Assembly: GCA_030586765.1 (NCBI GenBank)
Contig: JAUQZZ010000021.1
Coordinates: forward strand, 1 to 17,508
Direction: 5' to 3'
DNA length: 17,508 nt
Origin: Candidatus Brocadiales bacterium
Lineage (GTDB): Bacteria; Planctomycetota; Brocadiia; Brocadiales; Bathyanammoxibiaceae
Shown: piece by piece, positions 1 to 7,574 of the stretch
Layout: every line of letters begins with the position of its first letter
Position numbering within the stretch: position 1 is the stretch's first letter
Program-made: the position numbers and the translations under genes
Notes under the pieces: generated by a model
Databases searched by the model: none
Told to the model about the DNA's origin: nothing
The model's input: only the letters and a program-made list of their open reading frames with translations

Positions 1-479
1 GCAGGAGTGATGTCCGTGCAAATCTAGTGGGTTTGGACCTCACTTACAGGTGGAAGCCAATAACGGAGAAGCTGAAACCCTATAGGTCCTTTCTCTGGCA
101 GAGCGAGTTCTTTGCCACCCAGGTGGATGACATAGACGACGAGACCTTTACAAGAGACGAGGAGGGCAATGTAGTCAACCGATTGGTCAGCGACAAGGAG
201 GATACCTGGGGCGCCTTCACCTTTGGGGAATATCAACTCTCCAGGCGTAACTATGTAGGGTTAAGGCTAGATTACGCCCAGAGCATAGTCAATAATAGAG
301 ACTTTGAGTGGGCCATTAGCCCTTACTGGACCTTCTGGCAGAGTGATTTTGTGAGATGGCGCTTGCAATACACCCATACCCAGAGGAGGATTGAGAATCC
401 TAGAGGCATAGGCAGTGACGATGCAATCATGCTACAGGCTACCTGGAGTATGGGTGTTCATAGACCTCATCCCTTTTAA
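1..479 (+). CDS. C-terminal part of an outer-membrane beta-barrel protein (5' end cut by window)
   Basis: The reading frame is open from base 3 to the TAA at 477-479 with no stop, so the gene starts before the window. The visible ~158 residues alternate polar and aromatic residues in short strand-like stretches, for example WAISPYWTFWQSDFVRWRL and GLRLDYAQSIV, separated by charged turns. It ends in a terminal Phe (HRPHPF), the usual C-terminal signal for outer-membrane barrel assembly. It lies just upstream of a metal ABC importer, so a role as an outer-membrane channel or receptor for the same metal is a reasonable inference; barrel genes next to zinc importers are known in Gram-negative bacteria. 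Nothing visible defines its substrate, and no plug domain can be assessed because the N-terminus is missing. Confidence 0.7.
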   Translation, partial: RSDVRANLVGLDLTYRWKPITEKLKPYRSFLWQSEFFATQVDDIDDETFTRDEEGNVVNRLVSDKEDTWGAFTFGEYQLSRRNYVGLRLDYAQSIVNNRDFEWAISPYWTFWQSDFVRWRLQYTHTQRRIENPRGIGSDDAIMLQATWSMGVHRPHPF

Positions 480-480
480 C

Positions 481-505
481 CTTGTAGTGAGTGGAGCGAA
501 CCTAA
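481..505 (+). repeat. 25-nt intergenic repeat, copy 1 (before znuA)
   Basis: Begins CTTGTAGTGAG directly after the barrel gene's stop codon and ends just before the znuA Shine-Dalgarno. It matches the copy at 1466-1490 in 22 of 25 positions, all three differences being transitions (T/C, G/A, C/T). The same CTTGTAGTG start is found at the head of the palindromic element at 3073. Confidence 0.7.
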
Positions 506-521
506 AGGAGGTTAATATAAA

Positions 522-1463
522 ATGGAAAGGTTACTTAAAGGATTCTTTTGCGTAACAGTTTTTTTCTGGTTAGTTACCCTTCAAAAAGATGCCCAGGCAA
601 AGGTCAAGGTGGTGACCACCTCTACAGACCTGGCCTCTATCAGCCAGCTTGTTGGGGGTGAGAAGATAGAGGCAGAAAGCATAATCCGGGGCTACCAGAA
701 CCCCCATTACGTGGACATAAAACCGAGCTATATGATAAAATTACATAAGGCCGATATGTTCGTGAAGGTGGGTTTAGACCTGGAGCTCTGGGCCCCTGTC
801 TTGGCTGAGGGTGCAAGGAATTCTAGGATACTCTTTGGTGCACCGGGCTATGTGGACGCCTCTTTAAACACAGAGATTCTAGAGATACCGCAAGTCAGGG
901 TTACCAGGGCACTCGGGGATATCCATATCTTTGGTAATCCCCACTACTGGCTCGACCCCTTAAACGGCAAGGTAATAGCAGAAAACATATTAGCTGGACT
1001 AAAGCGGGTAGACCCCCAGGACGCTGCATACTTCGAGAAGAACAAGGAAGACTTCGATAAGAAGATAGATGAGTATCTACCCGGGTGGCTGGAGAGGATG
1101 AGGCCTTATGCAGGCACAAAGGTAGTAACTTACCATAACAGTTGGCCTAATTTTATAAGAAGATTCGGCCTGGTTGTGGTAGATTATGTGGAACCTAAAC
1201 CTGGAGTTCCCCCCTCTCCTTCGCACGTGTCTTCCCTTATCGAGAAGATGCGGAGCGAAGGGGTGAAGATACTCATCCAGGAACCCTTTTATGAGACAAA
1301 GGTCTCTAGCTTTGTGGCTGAAAAGACCGATGCAAAGCTTGTAATCCTTTCCCCCTCAGTCCTGGGAGAAGAGGGGGCAGTGGATTATTTTAGCCTTTTC
1401 GACAGGGCACTGGATAAGTTACTCAGCGCCTTTCTGGAGGTAGGGATAAAGCCCCAGAGTTGA
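522..1463 (+). CDS. znuA: Metal ABC transporter, periplasmic solute-binding protein (ZnuA/TroA family)
   Basis: This 313-residue protein would capture a divalent metal, probably zinc, in the periplasm and pass it to the ZnuB permease. An N-terminal hydrophobic signal segment (about 5-20) ends in an AQA-type cleavage site near 24-26. Cluster A-I solute-binding protein ligands are visible: His62 in NPHYVDIKP, His141 in GNPHYWLDP, His205 in TYHNSW, and an acidic fourth position near Glu254 in QEPFY. The His/Asp-rich loop typical of zinc-specific ZnuA is absent, so manganese or iron cannot be excluded. The ATG at 522 is supported by a strong AAAGGAGG at 504-511. It is followed immediately by the ATPase and permease genes. 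Family assignment is firm; metal specificity is inference. Confidence 0.9.
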   Translation: MERLLKGFFCVTVFFWLVTLQKDAQAKVKVVTTSTDLASISQLVGGEKIEAESIIRGYQNPHYVDIKPSYMIKLHKADMFVKVGLDLELWAPVLAEGARNSRILFGAPGYVDASLNTEILEIPQVRVTRALGDIHIFGNPHYWLDPLNGKVIAENILAGLKRVDPQDAAYFEKNKEDFDKKIDEYLPGWLERMRPYAGTKVVTYHNSWPNFIRRFGLVVVDYVEPKPGVPPSPSHVSSLIEKMRSEGVKILIQEPFYETKVSSFVAEKTDAKLVILSPSVLGEEGAVDYFSLFDRALDKLLSAFLEVGIKPQS

Positions 1464-1465
1464 AT

Positions 1466-1490
1466 CTTGTAGTGAGCGAAGCGAATCTAA
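1466..1490 (+). repeat. 25-nt intergenic repeat, copy 2 (before znuC)
   Basis: Starts two bases after the znuA stop codon and ends at the A of the znuC ATG. It is 22/25 identical to 481-505. It occupies the whole junction between the two genes and leaves no room for a Shine-Dalgarno sequence, so its insertion may have altered znuC initiation. Confidence 0.7.
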
Positions 1491-2263
1491 TGAATAAGAG
1501 GCTGATAGAATTCCAGGACGTAGAGCTTGGATATGGCAGACAGGTAGTCCTGAATCACGTTAATCTCAATGTCGAAGAGGGGGATTTTTTAGGGATAGCT
1601 GGTCCCAACGGCTCAGGAAAGACCACCATCTTGAGGGCCCTCCTCAAGATGCTAAAGCCCAGGAGGGGTTCAATAAGATTCAGGGAGGATATAAGAAGGG
1701 GCAAGATGTCCATGGGCTACGTACCTCAGAGGGAGTTTCTTGACGAGATATATCCCCTCACTGTGATGGATGTGGTAATGATGGGGCGATATGCCAGTAT
1801 AGGCCTGGTAGGTAAACCTAAGAAGGAAGACTATTTCATGGTTCATGATGCCCTGGCCCATGTGAATATGGAGGGTCAGGCTAATACCGCCTTTAGAGAC
1901 CTATCAGGGGGTCAAAAGCAGAGGGTATTAGTAGCCAGGGCCTTAGCCGGAGGGCCTATAATGCTGGTTCTAGATGAGCCCACTGACGGCCTCGATATCG
2001 CTGGTGAAAGGGAGGTCATGGAACTCCTCAGGGACCTGCATGAGAATCATAATCTAACGGTTCTTATGGTGAGCCATCATCTTAACGTCATGGCAAATTA
2101 CGTCAAGAAACTGGCTATCATTGATGAGGCCACCCTCCACGTGGGAACCCTGGAGGCCATCCTTACAGAGGAAAACTTGGAGAAGATATATTCCATGAAG
2201 GTAAAGATCTTCAACGTTGATGGGCAGAAGGCCATCCTCCACCTGGAACACGGTAATGGATGA
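1490..2263 (+). CDS. znuC: Metal ABC transporter, ATP-binding protein (ZnuC type)
   Basis: This 257-residue cytoplasmic ATPase would power metal import through the adjacent permease. Numbered from the ATG at 1490, all ABC motifs are present: Walker A GPNGSGKT at 38-45, Q-loop VPQ at 78-80, signature LSGGQ at 138-142, Walker B MLVLDEP at 158-164, and the switch His at 196. The frame stays open back to a TTG at 1460 that overlaps the znuA stop. Those extra ten residues would be encoded by a 25-nt intergenic repeat, so I prefer the ATG at 1490, where the protein matches the family's usual beginning. Neither start has a good Shine-Dalgarno sequence, so translation may depend on coupling to znuA. 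The 3' end overlaps znuB by 8 nt. Confidence 0.92.
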   Translation: MNKRLIEFQDVELGYGRQVVLNHVNLNVEEGDFLGIAGPNGSGKTTILRALLKMLKPRRGSIRFREDIRRGKMSMGYVPQREFLDEIYPLTVMDVVMMGRYASIGLVGKPKKEDYFMVHDALAHVNMEGQANTAFRDLSGGQKQRVLVARALAGGPIMLVLDEPTDGLDIAGEREVMELLRDLHENHNLTVLMVSHHLNVMANYVKKLAIIDEATLHVGTLEAILTEENLEKIYSMKVKIFNVDGQKAILHLEHGNG

Positions 2264-3062
2264 ACTCCTCACTACCCTGAGTCTTTTCAGGTATGCCCTG
2301 GCAGGAATAGTTCTGGTCTCCTTCATCTGCTCCTACCTAGGTGTTTATATCGTCCTCAAGAGGATAATATTTGTAGGGGTAGCCATTGCCCAGATATCCT
2401 CCATGGGTGTGGCCTTCGCCTTCCTTATAGGGCTACCTCCTATGATTTTTTCTCTGCTTTTTACCTTATTAGGGATGCTGGGCATGTCCACAAGGCCAGG
2501 CGGCAAGAAACTCTCCCAGGAGAGCATCATAGGTCTGGGTTTTATTGCCGCCTCAGCCATTACTATTCTTATGATGGCAAAGAGTGCCGTGGGCCTCCAC
2601 GAGATAGAGCATGTGGTTTATGGGGATATCCTGGCCATATCACCCCTTCAGGTATACATAGCCCTTGGGGTAGTGGCAACCATAATAACTATTCATCTGC
2701 TTTTTTATAAGGAGTTTGTCTTCGTATCCTTCGATTACGATATGGCCAGGGCCCTGGGGATAAAGGCGGCCTTATGGAACCTTCTCCTTTATCTTACTAT
2801 TGGGGCTGCTATAGCTATTGGAATCATGATTGCTGGGAATATGATGGTTACCTCTGCCATAATACTTCCTGCCATAAACGGCCTGGTTCTCAGCCGCCGC
2901 ATGAGGATGGTATTCATCATATCCTCTATCCAGGGTGTTGCCACGGCTACCATTGCCTTCTTCCTTTCCTATCTCCTTGATATCCCTTACGGCCCCACCG
3001 CTGCGGCTAGCTCCTTCGTCACCCTTGGCTTTTCTTTTATTGCCTTCAAGCTGAGGGGATAG
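2256..3062 (+). CDS. znuB: Metal ABC transporter, membrane permease (ZnuB, ABC-3 family)
   Basis: This 268-residue inner-membrane protein has seven or eight hydrophobic segments, starting with YALAGIVLVSFICSYLGVYI, and the family hallmarks LGVYIVLKR near the N-terminus and ALGIKAALWN plus AGNMMVTSAIILPAI in the C-terminal half. It would form the translocation channel for the metal delivered by the solute-binding protein. The ATG at 2256 overlaps the end of znuC (ATGGATGA), the usual arrangement for translational coupling. An upstream in-frame codon at 2217 would add 13 residues (MMGRRPSSTWNTV) unlike a transporter N-terminus and lies deep inside znuC, so it is not favoured. The gene is last in its operon and is followed by a palindromic repeat at 3075-3125. 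Confidence 0.93.
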   Translation: MDELLTTLSLFRYALAGIVLVSFICSYLGVYIVLKRIIFVGVAIAQISSMGVAFAFLIGLPPMIFSLLFTLLGMLGMSTRPGGKKLSQESIIGLGFIAASAITILMMAKSAVGLHEIEHVVYGDILAISPLQVYIALGVVATIITIHLLFYKEFVFVSFDYDMARALGIKAALWNLLLYLTIGAAIAIGIMIAGNMMVTSAIILPAINGLVLSRRMRMVFIISSIQGVATATIAFFLSYLLDIPYGPTAAASSFVTLGFSFIAFKLRG

Positions 3063-3074
3063 CTGTATTAGTCT

Positions 3075-3125
3075 TGTAGTGGCAGAGCTTGCTCTGCGGA
3101 ATGTCGAGTGAACTCGACCACTACA
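3075..3125. repeat. Palindromic double-hairpin element between znuB and hutI
   Basis: An outer inverted repeat TGTAGTGG (3075-3082) / CCACTACA (3118-3125) encloses two perfect hairpins, CAGAGC-TT-GCTCTG (3083-3096) and TCGAGT-GA-ACTCGA (3104-3117), separated by a 7-nt linker (3097-3103). It fills nearly all of the 63-nt gap between two convergent genes and ends at the base before the hutI stop codon. A role as a transcription barrier for both strands is plausible, but there is no U-tract. The element is related in plan to those at 8482-8549 and 10204-10297. Confidence 0.85.
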
Positions 3126-4409
3126 TTAGGCGCGGTGGCCCAATACTATTTTTCCCTCTTCTACCGCCACCTTGCCCGCCTTTATTACCATATCCACATG
3201 ATTTGTTCCGAAGCGATAGGGTAGGTGCTTGTAGGAGGGTATGTCGAGGATGACAATATCTGCCTTCTTTCCAGGCTCAAGGCTTCCCACCTGGTCTGCC
3301 ATGCCTATGGCATGGGCGGCGTTAATGGTGGCGGCGTTTATGGCCTCCTCAGGGCTAAGGCCCATCTCCAGGCAGGCGAGGGTAATTATTAACTGCATAT
3401 TCTCTGTTGGGCAGGAGCCTGGGTTAAAGTCCGTACCCAGGGCTACAGGTAAGCCCTTTTCTATCATCCTCCTTGCCGGGGCAAAGTGACTCTGCCCCAG
3501 GAAGAAGGGTACTCCAGGGAGGAGTACTACTACTACCCCTTTCTTAACCAGGGACTCAATGCCCTGGTCATTTACGTAATCCAGGTGGTCCACTGAGCAG
3601 GCCCCTAACTCAGCGGCAAGGGAAGTACCCCCAAGGTCTTTGAACTCTCCTGCATGAAGTTTTATTCCGAAACCTAAAGCCTTTGCCCTTTCGAGTATCT
3701 TCCTTGAGTCTTCCAGGGAGAAGGCACCCTCATCACAGAAGACGTCGCAGAACCGTACACGGCCCTTCACCCGTGGAAGCATATCAATAACCTCTTCTAC
3801 ATAACCTTTGGGATTATCCCTAAACTCCGCTGGAACTGCGTGGGCCCCTAGAAAGGTGGGTACTATGTCTATGGGGTGTCTTTTTTTAAGGAGTTCTATA
3901 GCCTCTAGTATCTTCAGCTCTTCTTTTAGGTTCAGCCCGTAGCCGCTCTTTATCTCTACTGTAGTAGTTCCGTGGAGGAGCATGTTGTCCAGGTAGCCCT
4001 TGCACGTCTCTGCTAGTTCTTCAGCAGATAAAGCCCTGGTAGCCCTGACAGTACTGAGGATGCCCCCGCCTTCTTTGAGGATTTCCAGGTAACTTTTTCC
4101 CTGGAGCCTCAGGGTGAATTCCTCTTCTCTAGTGCCCCCAAAGACGGCGTGGGTATGGGGGTCAATAAAGCCAGGTAAGACTACCTTACCAGAGGCGTCT
4201 ATTACCTCTAGTGCCTCTATCCTGTATCTCTTTTCTATCTCCTCAGTAGGTCCAACCTCTAGTATCCTGCCGTCTTTAATGGCCAGGGCGCCGTCATGGA
4301 TAATTCCCAGGTCTTCCATCTCTGTACTTGCCTTGGGCTTCTTGGAGGCTCCCCTTATGGTGAGAAGTTCTTTGGAGTGAACAAGGAGTAGGTCACAGGG
4401 TTCTATCAT
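3126..4409 (-). CDS. hutI: Imidazolonepropionase
   Basis: This cytoplasmic amidohydrolase of 427 residues hydrolyses 4-imidazolone-5-propanoate to N-formimino-L-glutamate, the third step of histidine degradation. Metal and active-site residues of the family are visible: HTH in FIDPHTHAVFGGTREEEF (His85, His87), the GGGILSTVRATR loop at 114-125, His252 in LHAGEF, His275 in VDHLDYVND, and Asp327 in ALGTDFNPGS. Length is slightly above the usual ~400-410. The ATG at 4409 gives the normal N-terminus; no clear Shine-Dalgarno precedes it, so coupling to hutU, which ends 32 nt upstream, is likely. hutU and hutI form one leftward transcription unit. Confidence 0.97.
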   Translation of the reverse strand: MIEPCDLLLVHSKELLTIRGASKKPKASTEMEDLGIIHDGALAIKDGRILEVGPTEEIEKRYRIEALEVIDASGKVVLPGFIDPHTHAVFGGTREEEFTLRLQGKSYLEILKEGGGILSTVRATRALSAEELAETCKGYLDNMLLHGTTTVEIKSGYGLNLKEELKILEAIELLKKRHPIDIVPTFLGAHAVPAEFRDNPKGYVEEVIDMLPRVKGRVRFCDVFCDEGAFSLEDSRKILERAKALGFGIKLHAGEFKDLGGTSLAAELGACSVDHLDYVNDQGIESLVKKGVVVVLLPGVPFFLGQSHFAPARRMIEKGLPVALGTDFNPGSCPTENMQLIITLACLEMGLSPEEAINAATINAAHAIGMADQVGSLEPGKKADIVILDIPSYKHLPYRFGTNHVDMVIKAGKVAVEEGKIVLGHRA

Positions 4410-4441
4410 TTGTGGCTATGGATTACACAAGCCAGGTATGG

Positions 4442-6151
4442 TCATTCGTCCAATTTTATGACCCTTTCAAGACCAGGGATATTGACCCCCTTCCTCTTGG
4501 CAGTCTTAAGGGCAGAGATGTATCCTGCGTCGGCATGGCGCGCTATGCCAATGCCTGGGTCAACAGTGAGCACCCTTTCTATCCTTTCCTCCCTTTTCTT
4601 GGTGCCATCTGCAACAATAACCATCCCTGCATGCAGGGAGTTTCCAATGCCAACGCCCCCACCGTGATGGAAGCTTACCCAGCTTGCTCCACAGACAGAA
4701 TTCAAAGCGAAGTTGAGAAGGGGCCAGTCAGCGATGGCGTCGCTACCGTCCTTCATATCTTCCGTCTCCCTGTAAGGGGAGGCCACAGAGCCGCAGTCCA
4801 GATGGTCTCTGCCAATGACAATAGGGGCCTTCAGGTCCCTTTTCTTTACCATACTATTTATCACACGCCCGAAGGTAGCCCTGTCTCCGTAACCAAGCCA
4901 GCATATCCTGGCGGGAAGCCCCTCGTGTGGGACCTTGTTTCTTGCCAGGTTTACCCATCTGTTGAGGGTAGGGTCTTCGGGGAAGGTCTTTAGTAGGGCA
5001 TCGTCTATCTTAGTGATGTCCTGAGGGTCACCAGAGAGGGCCACCCATCGGAAGGGGCCCTTTCCTTCGCAGAAGAGGGGCCTTATATAGGCGGGGACAA
5101 ATCCAGGGTACTTGAAAGAGCCGTCCTTAGCCTTCATCTCTACTCCTGCCAACTCTGCCTGTGCCCTGAGGTTGTTGCCGTAATCAAAACAGATAGACCC
5201 GGCCTTTTGCATCTCCAAAATTGCCCTTGCATGAAGGGCGATGGTTTCTAGGGCCCTCTTACGATATTCTTCTCTATCTGTCTGCCTGAGCTTATCCATT
5301 TCAAAGACATCTCCTGTGGGCATATAGCTATAGATGTCGTGGGTGGGCGTTTGGTCTGTAACGATATCAGGGATGACCCCCCTGCGGACTAATTCGGGAT
5401 GGGTCTGTCCTGCATTACCTACCAGTCCCACAGAGAGGGGCACTGCCTTGGCCTTAGCCTCCATGACCCACTTTAAGGCCTCCTCTAGATTGTGGGTAAT
5501 CCTGTCGCAGTATCCCTGCCGCACCCTTTTTAGTATCCTCTCCTCCCTGACCTCTACATCCAGTATAACCCCTTCGTTCATAGTGACAGCGAGGGGCTGG
5601 GCACCGCTCATGCCGCCCATGCCCGCGGTAAGGACAAATCTTCCCCCGAGGTCTGAGGCCTTATATTCCTTTTGGGCCAGGGCTGAAAAGGTGTTGTAAG
5701 TGCCCTGTAGTATCCCCTGAGAGCCGATGTAAATCCAGCTCCCTGCGGTCATCTGTCCGTACATAGTAAGCCCCATTTCATCGTATCTATCAAAATTTTC
5801 TTGAGTGGCCCAGGCAGGGACCAGGTTAGCAGTGGCTATTATTACCCTGGGGGAGTGGGGATATGTCTTTGCCACATAAACGGGTTTACCAGACTGTACA
5901 CAAAGGGTTTCGTCATCCTCCAGTCCCTTCAGGGCCCTTACTATCTGGTGATATTCCCTCCAGTTTCTAGCCGCCCTGCCAACTCCACCATACACAATGA
6001 GTTCATCAGGACGGGTGGCTACAGTTGGGTCCAGGCAGTTCATAAGCATCCTCAAGGCCGCCTCGGCGTCCCAGTTCTTGCAGTGAAGTTCTTTGCCAGT
6101 ATAGGCCTTGATAGGGGTTTTGGGCCTAACCTCGTAATACATAGGCCTCAT
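4442..6151 (-). CDS. hutU: Urocanate hydratase (urocanase)
   Basis: This 569-residue enzyme uses tightly bound NAD+ to hydrate urocanate to imidazolonepropionate, step two of histidine breakdown. Visible features are GGVGRAARNW near 55-64, the NAD-binding glycine segment GMGGMSGAQPLAVTM from 177, the active-site motif GLPARICW with Cys417, and SFHHGGGVGIGNSLHAGM near 493-510. The motifs differ slightly from well-studied enzymes (GGMSGAQP rather than GGMGGAQP, HEGLP rather than FQGLP), suggesting a divergent branch but a functional enzyme. The frame is open to 6193. I chose the ATG at 6151 because GGAGGT at 6158-6163 sits six bases before it and the resulting N-terminus (MRPMYYEVRP) is better than MHLIPQCLLT. 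It is the first gene of the hutU-hutI unit. Confidence 0.97.
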   Translation of the reverse strand: MRPMYYEVRPKTPIKAYTGKELHCKNWDAEAALRMLMNCLDPTVATRPDELIVYGGVGRAARNWREYHQIVRALKGLEDDETLCVQSGKPVYVAKTYPHSPRVIIATANLVPAWATQENFDRYDEMGLTMYGQMTAGSWIYIGSQGILQGTYNTFSALAQKEYKASDLGGRFVLTAGMGGMSGAQPLAVTMNEGVILDVEVREERILKRVRQGYCDRITHNLEEALKWVMEAKAKAVPLSVGLVGNAGQTHPELVRRGVIPDIVTDQTPTHDIYSYMPTGDVFEMDKLRQTDREEYRKRALETIALHARAILEMQKAGSICFDYGNNLRAQAELAGVEMKAKDGSFKYPGFVPAYIRPLFCEGKGPFRWVALSGDPQDITKIDDALLKTFPEDPTLNRWVNLARNKVPHEGLPARICWLGYGDRATFGRVINSMVKKRDLKAPIVIGRDHLDCGSVASPYRETEDMKDGSDAIADWPLLNFALNSVCGASWVSFHHGGGVGIGNSLHAGMVIVADGTKKREERIERVLTVDPGIGIARHADAGYISALKTAKRKGVNIPGLERVIKLDE

Positions 6152-6163
6152 GGAGGTACCTCC
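6149..6163 (-). promoter_or_regulatory. hutU ribosome-binding site inside a perfect palindrome
   Basis: Read on the minus strand, GGAGGTACCTCC (6163-6152) immediately precedes the ATG at 6151. The first half is a full Shine-Dalgarno; the second half is its exact complement, so the 12-mer is self-complementary. The Shine-Dalgarno decides the start at 6151. The palindrome could pair between two transcripts, or could be a protein-binding site; as an intramolecular hairpin it would have almost no loop. Confidence 0.65.
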
Positions 6164-6566
6164 TGTCAGTAAACATTGTGGAATAAGATGCAATACCAGT
6201 GCCTAAAAGTGGATACATCTTATCCGTTTACCATTTAACCGCTTCCTGTCCCCTTACAACACAAATAACCAAAGGACTTATTGTTTCTATGAAAAAGTAG
6301 CCTCAGAGAATCTTCTGGTATCTAGGCTTCAGTTCCTTGAAAAGATTCACTAGAATTATTGATTCCTTACCATAGGTCTAAATCATTGTGAGTACACACA
6401 CGGAGCCAAAAAGAGGCCTTTCAGAGGAGAATACGCGGGCAGGAATAGACTTGTTTTCTAGCCGCTCCTTTGGTTACCCAGGGCGAAGATAGGAGAACTT
6501 CCTTTAATTTTGCCTAAGCATAAGATACAATCTGCCCCAAGTCAAGCCAAATATAAGGAATTAATT
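6152..6566. promoter_or_regulatory. Divergent intergenic region between hutU and ftcD with repeated ATAAGATRCAAT-type motif
   Basis: This ~415-nt region has no supportable gene and must hold the promoters for both hutU (left) and ftcD (right). ATAAGATGCAAT at 6183-6194 and ATAAGATACAAT at 6520-6531 match in 11 of 12 bases. A third related copy, ATAAGATGTATC, lies on the minus strand at 6223-6212, forming an inverted pair with the first and itself part of GGATA-CATCT-TATCC (6211-6225). The copies lie near each gene start, as expected of a shared operator. The core TAAGAT could alternatively be a weak -10 hexamer. I found no convincing -35/-10 pair on either strand. Confidence 0.35.
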
Positions 6567-7574
6567 ATGCCTGAAGGGTTGCGAAAATTAGCAGAGTGTG
6601 TACCGAACTTTAGTGAAGGCAGGGACCTCTCCATAATCAAAGAAATAACCCGTGAGGTAGAATCCACCCCTGGTGTAACTCTCTTGGGGGTAGAGGAGAG
6701 CGCTGATTACAACAGGACGGTGGTTACCTTTGTGGGAGGGCCTGAGGATGTAAAGATGGCGGCTTTTAAGTTGATAGCCAGGGCAGCAGAGCTTATTGAT
6801 ATGTCAAGACAGAAGGGAAAGCATCCCAGGGTGGGTGCCACGGATGTCTGTCCCTTTGTGCCCATATCAGGGGTGACCATGGCCGATTGCATAGCCCTGG
6901 CAGAGGCTCTGGGCAGGGAGGTAGGAGAGAGGTTGGGTATACCCATATATCTCTACGCAGAGGCAGCCAGGAAGGAGTTGAGGAGGAATCTCGCTGATAT
7001 CCGAAGGGGGGAGTACGAGGGGTTAGGGGAGAAGCTAAAAGACCCAGAATGGAGGCCGGATTTTGGGCCTTCCCAATTTACTGATAGGGTAAAGCGGACA
7101 GGGGCTACGGTCATTGGTGCAAGGAAACTTCTCATTGCCTATAATATAGCCCTTAATTCTCCGGATGTGAGCATTGCTAAAAACATAGCGGGAAAGGTCA
7201 GGCAGTCGGGGGTAGCGGGGAAGGGGAATGAAGGAGTGGTAAGGATACCAGGTATGCTGAAAAAGGTCCAGGCCCTGGGCGTAAAATTGGAGTCAGGCCT
7301 GACAGAGGTCACTATGAACCTTACGGACTACGAGGTAACCCCGCCTCATGTGGCCTTTGAGGCAGTGAAAAAGGAGGCATGGGCTTCTGGGATAGATATT
7401 GTATATAGTGAAATTGTAGGTCTGGTAGCAAAAGAACCACTCATCCTGGCAGGGAGGTTCTATGGGGGAAAGGGCAATGAGAAAGAACTTATTGACGCCG
7501 CCGTAAAGGGGCTCCTTTTAAAGGATTTTATTCCAGAGAAGAAGGTCATCGAGTACGCCGCGGGGCTGAAGTAG
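6567..7574 (+). CDS. ftcD: Glutamate formimidoyltransferase (FtcD N-terminal type, single domain)
   Basis: This 335-residue enzyme transfers the formimino group of N-formimino-L-glutamate to tetrahydrofolate, giving glutamate and 5-formimino-THF, and so completes the folate-dependent branch of histidine degradation. Family features are AECVPNFSEGRD at 9-20, the catalytic-region motif KGKHPRVGATDVCPFVPISG with His86, and EVTMNLTDYEVTPPH near 247-261. The cyclodeaminase domain fused in animal FTCD is absent, as in many bacteria, and no separate cyclodeaminase gene is in the window. The frame opens at 6510, but the ATG at 6567 is preferred: it has AAGGAA at 6555-6560 and gives the conserved N-terminus. 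The 3' end overlaps the convergent downstream gene by 29 nt. Confidence 0.94.
   Translation: MPEGLRKLAECVPNFSEGRDLSIIKEITREVESTPGVTLLGVEESADYNRTVVTFVGGPEDVKMAAFKLIARAAELIDMSRQKGKHPRVGATDVCPFVPISGVTMADCIALAEALGREVGERLGIPIYLYAEAARKELRRNLADIRRGEYEGLGEKLKDPEWRPDFGPSQFTDRVKRTGATVIGARKLLIAYNIALNSPDVSIAKNIAGKVRQSGVAGKGNEGVVRIPGMLKKVQALGVKLESGLTEVTMNLTDYEVTPPHVAFEAVKKEAWASGIDIVYSEIVGLVAKEPLILAGRFYGGKGNEKELIDAAVKGLLLKDFIPEKKVIEYAAGLK

Noticed and set aside
1460..1489. TTG start for znuC overlapping the znuA stop
   Set aside because: The ten extra residues are encoded by an intergenic repeat also found before znuA, and the nearest GGAGG (1436-1440) is too far away.
3062..3126. Classical Rho-independent terminator between znuB and hutI
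   Set aside because: Strong hairpins are present but no T-tract follows on either strand; treated as a repeat element with a possible barrier role.
4412..4993. 193-residue plus-strand ORF
   Set aside because: It is antisense to hutU, whose catalytic motifs are clear over the same bases; the opposite-strand frame is a coding shadow.
6152..6193. Longer start for hutU
   Set aside because: The extension MHLIPQCLLTGGTS covers the Shine-Dalgarno GGAGGT that serves the ATG at 6151.
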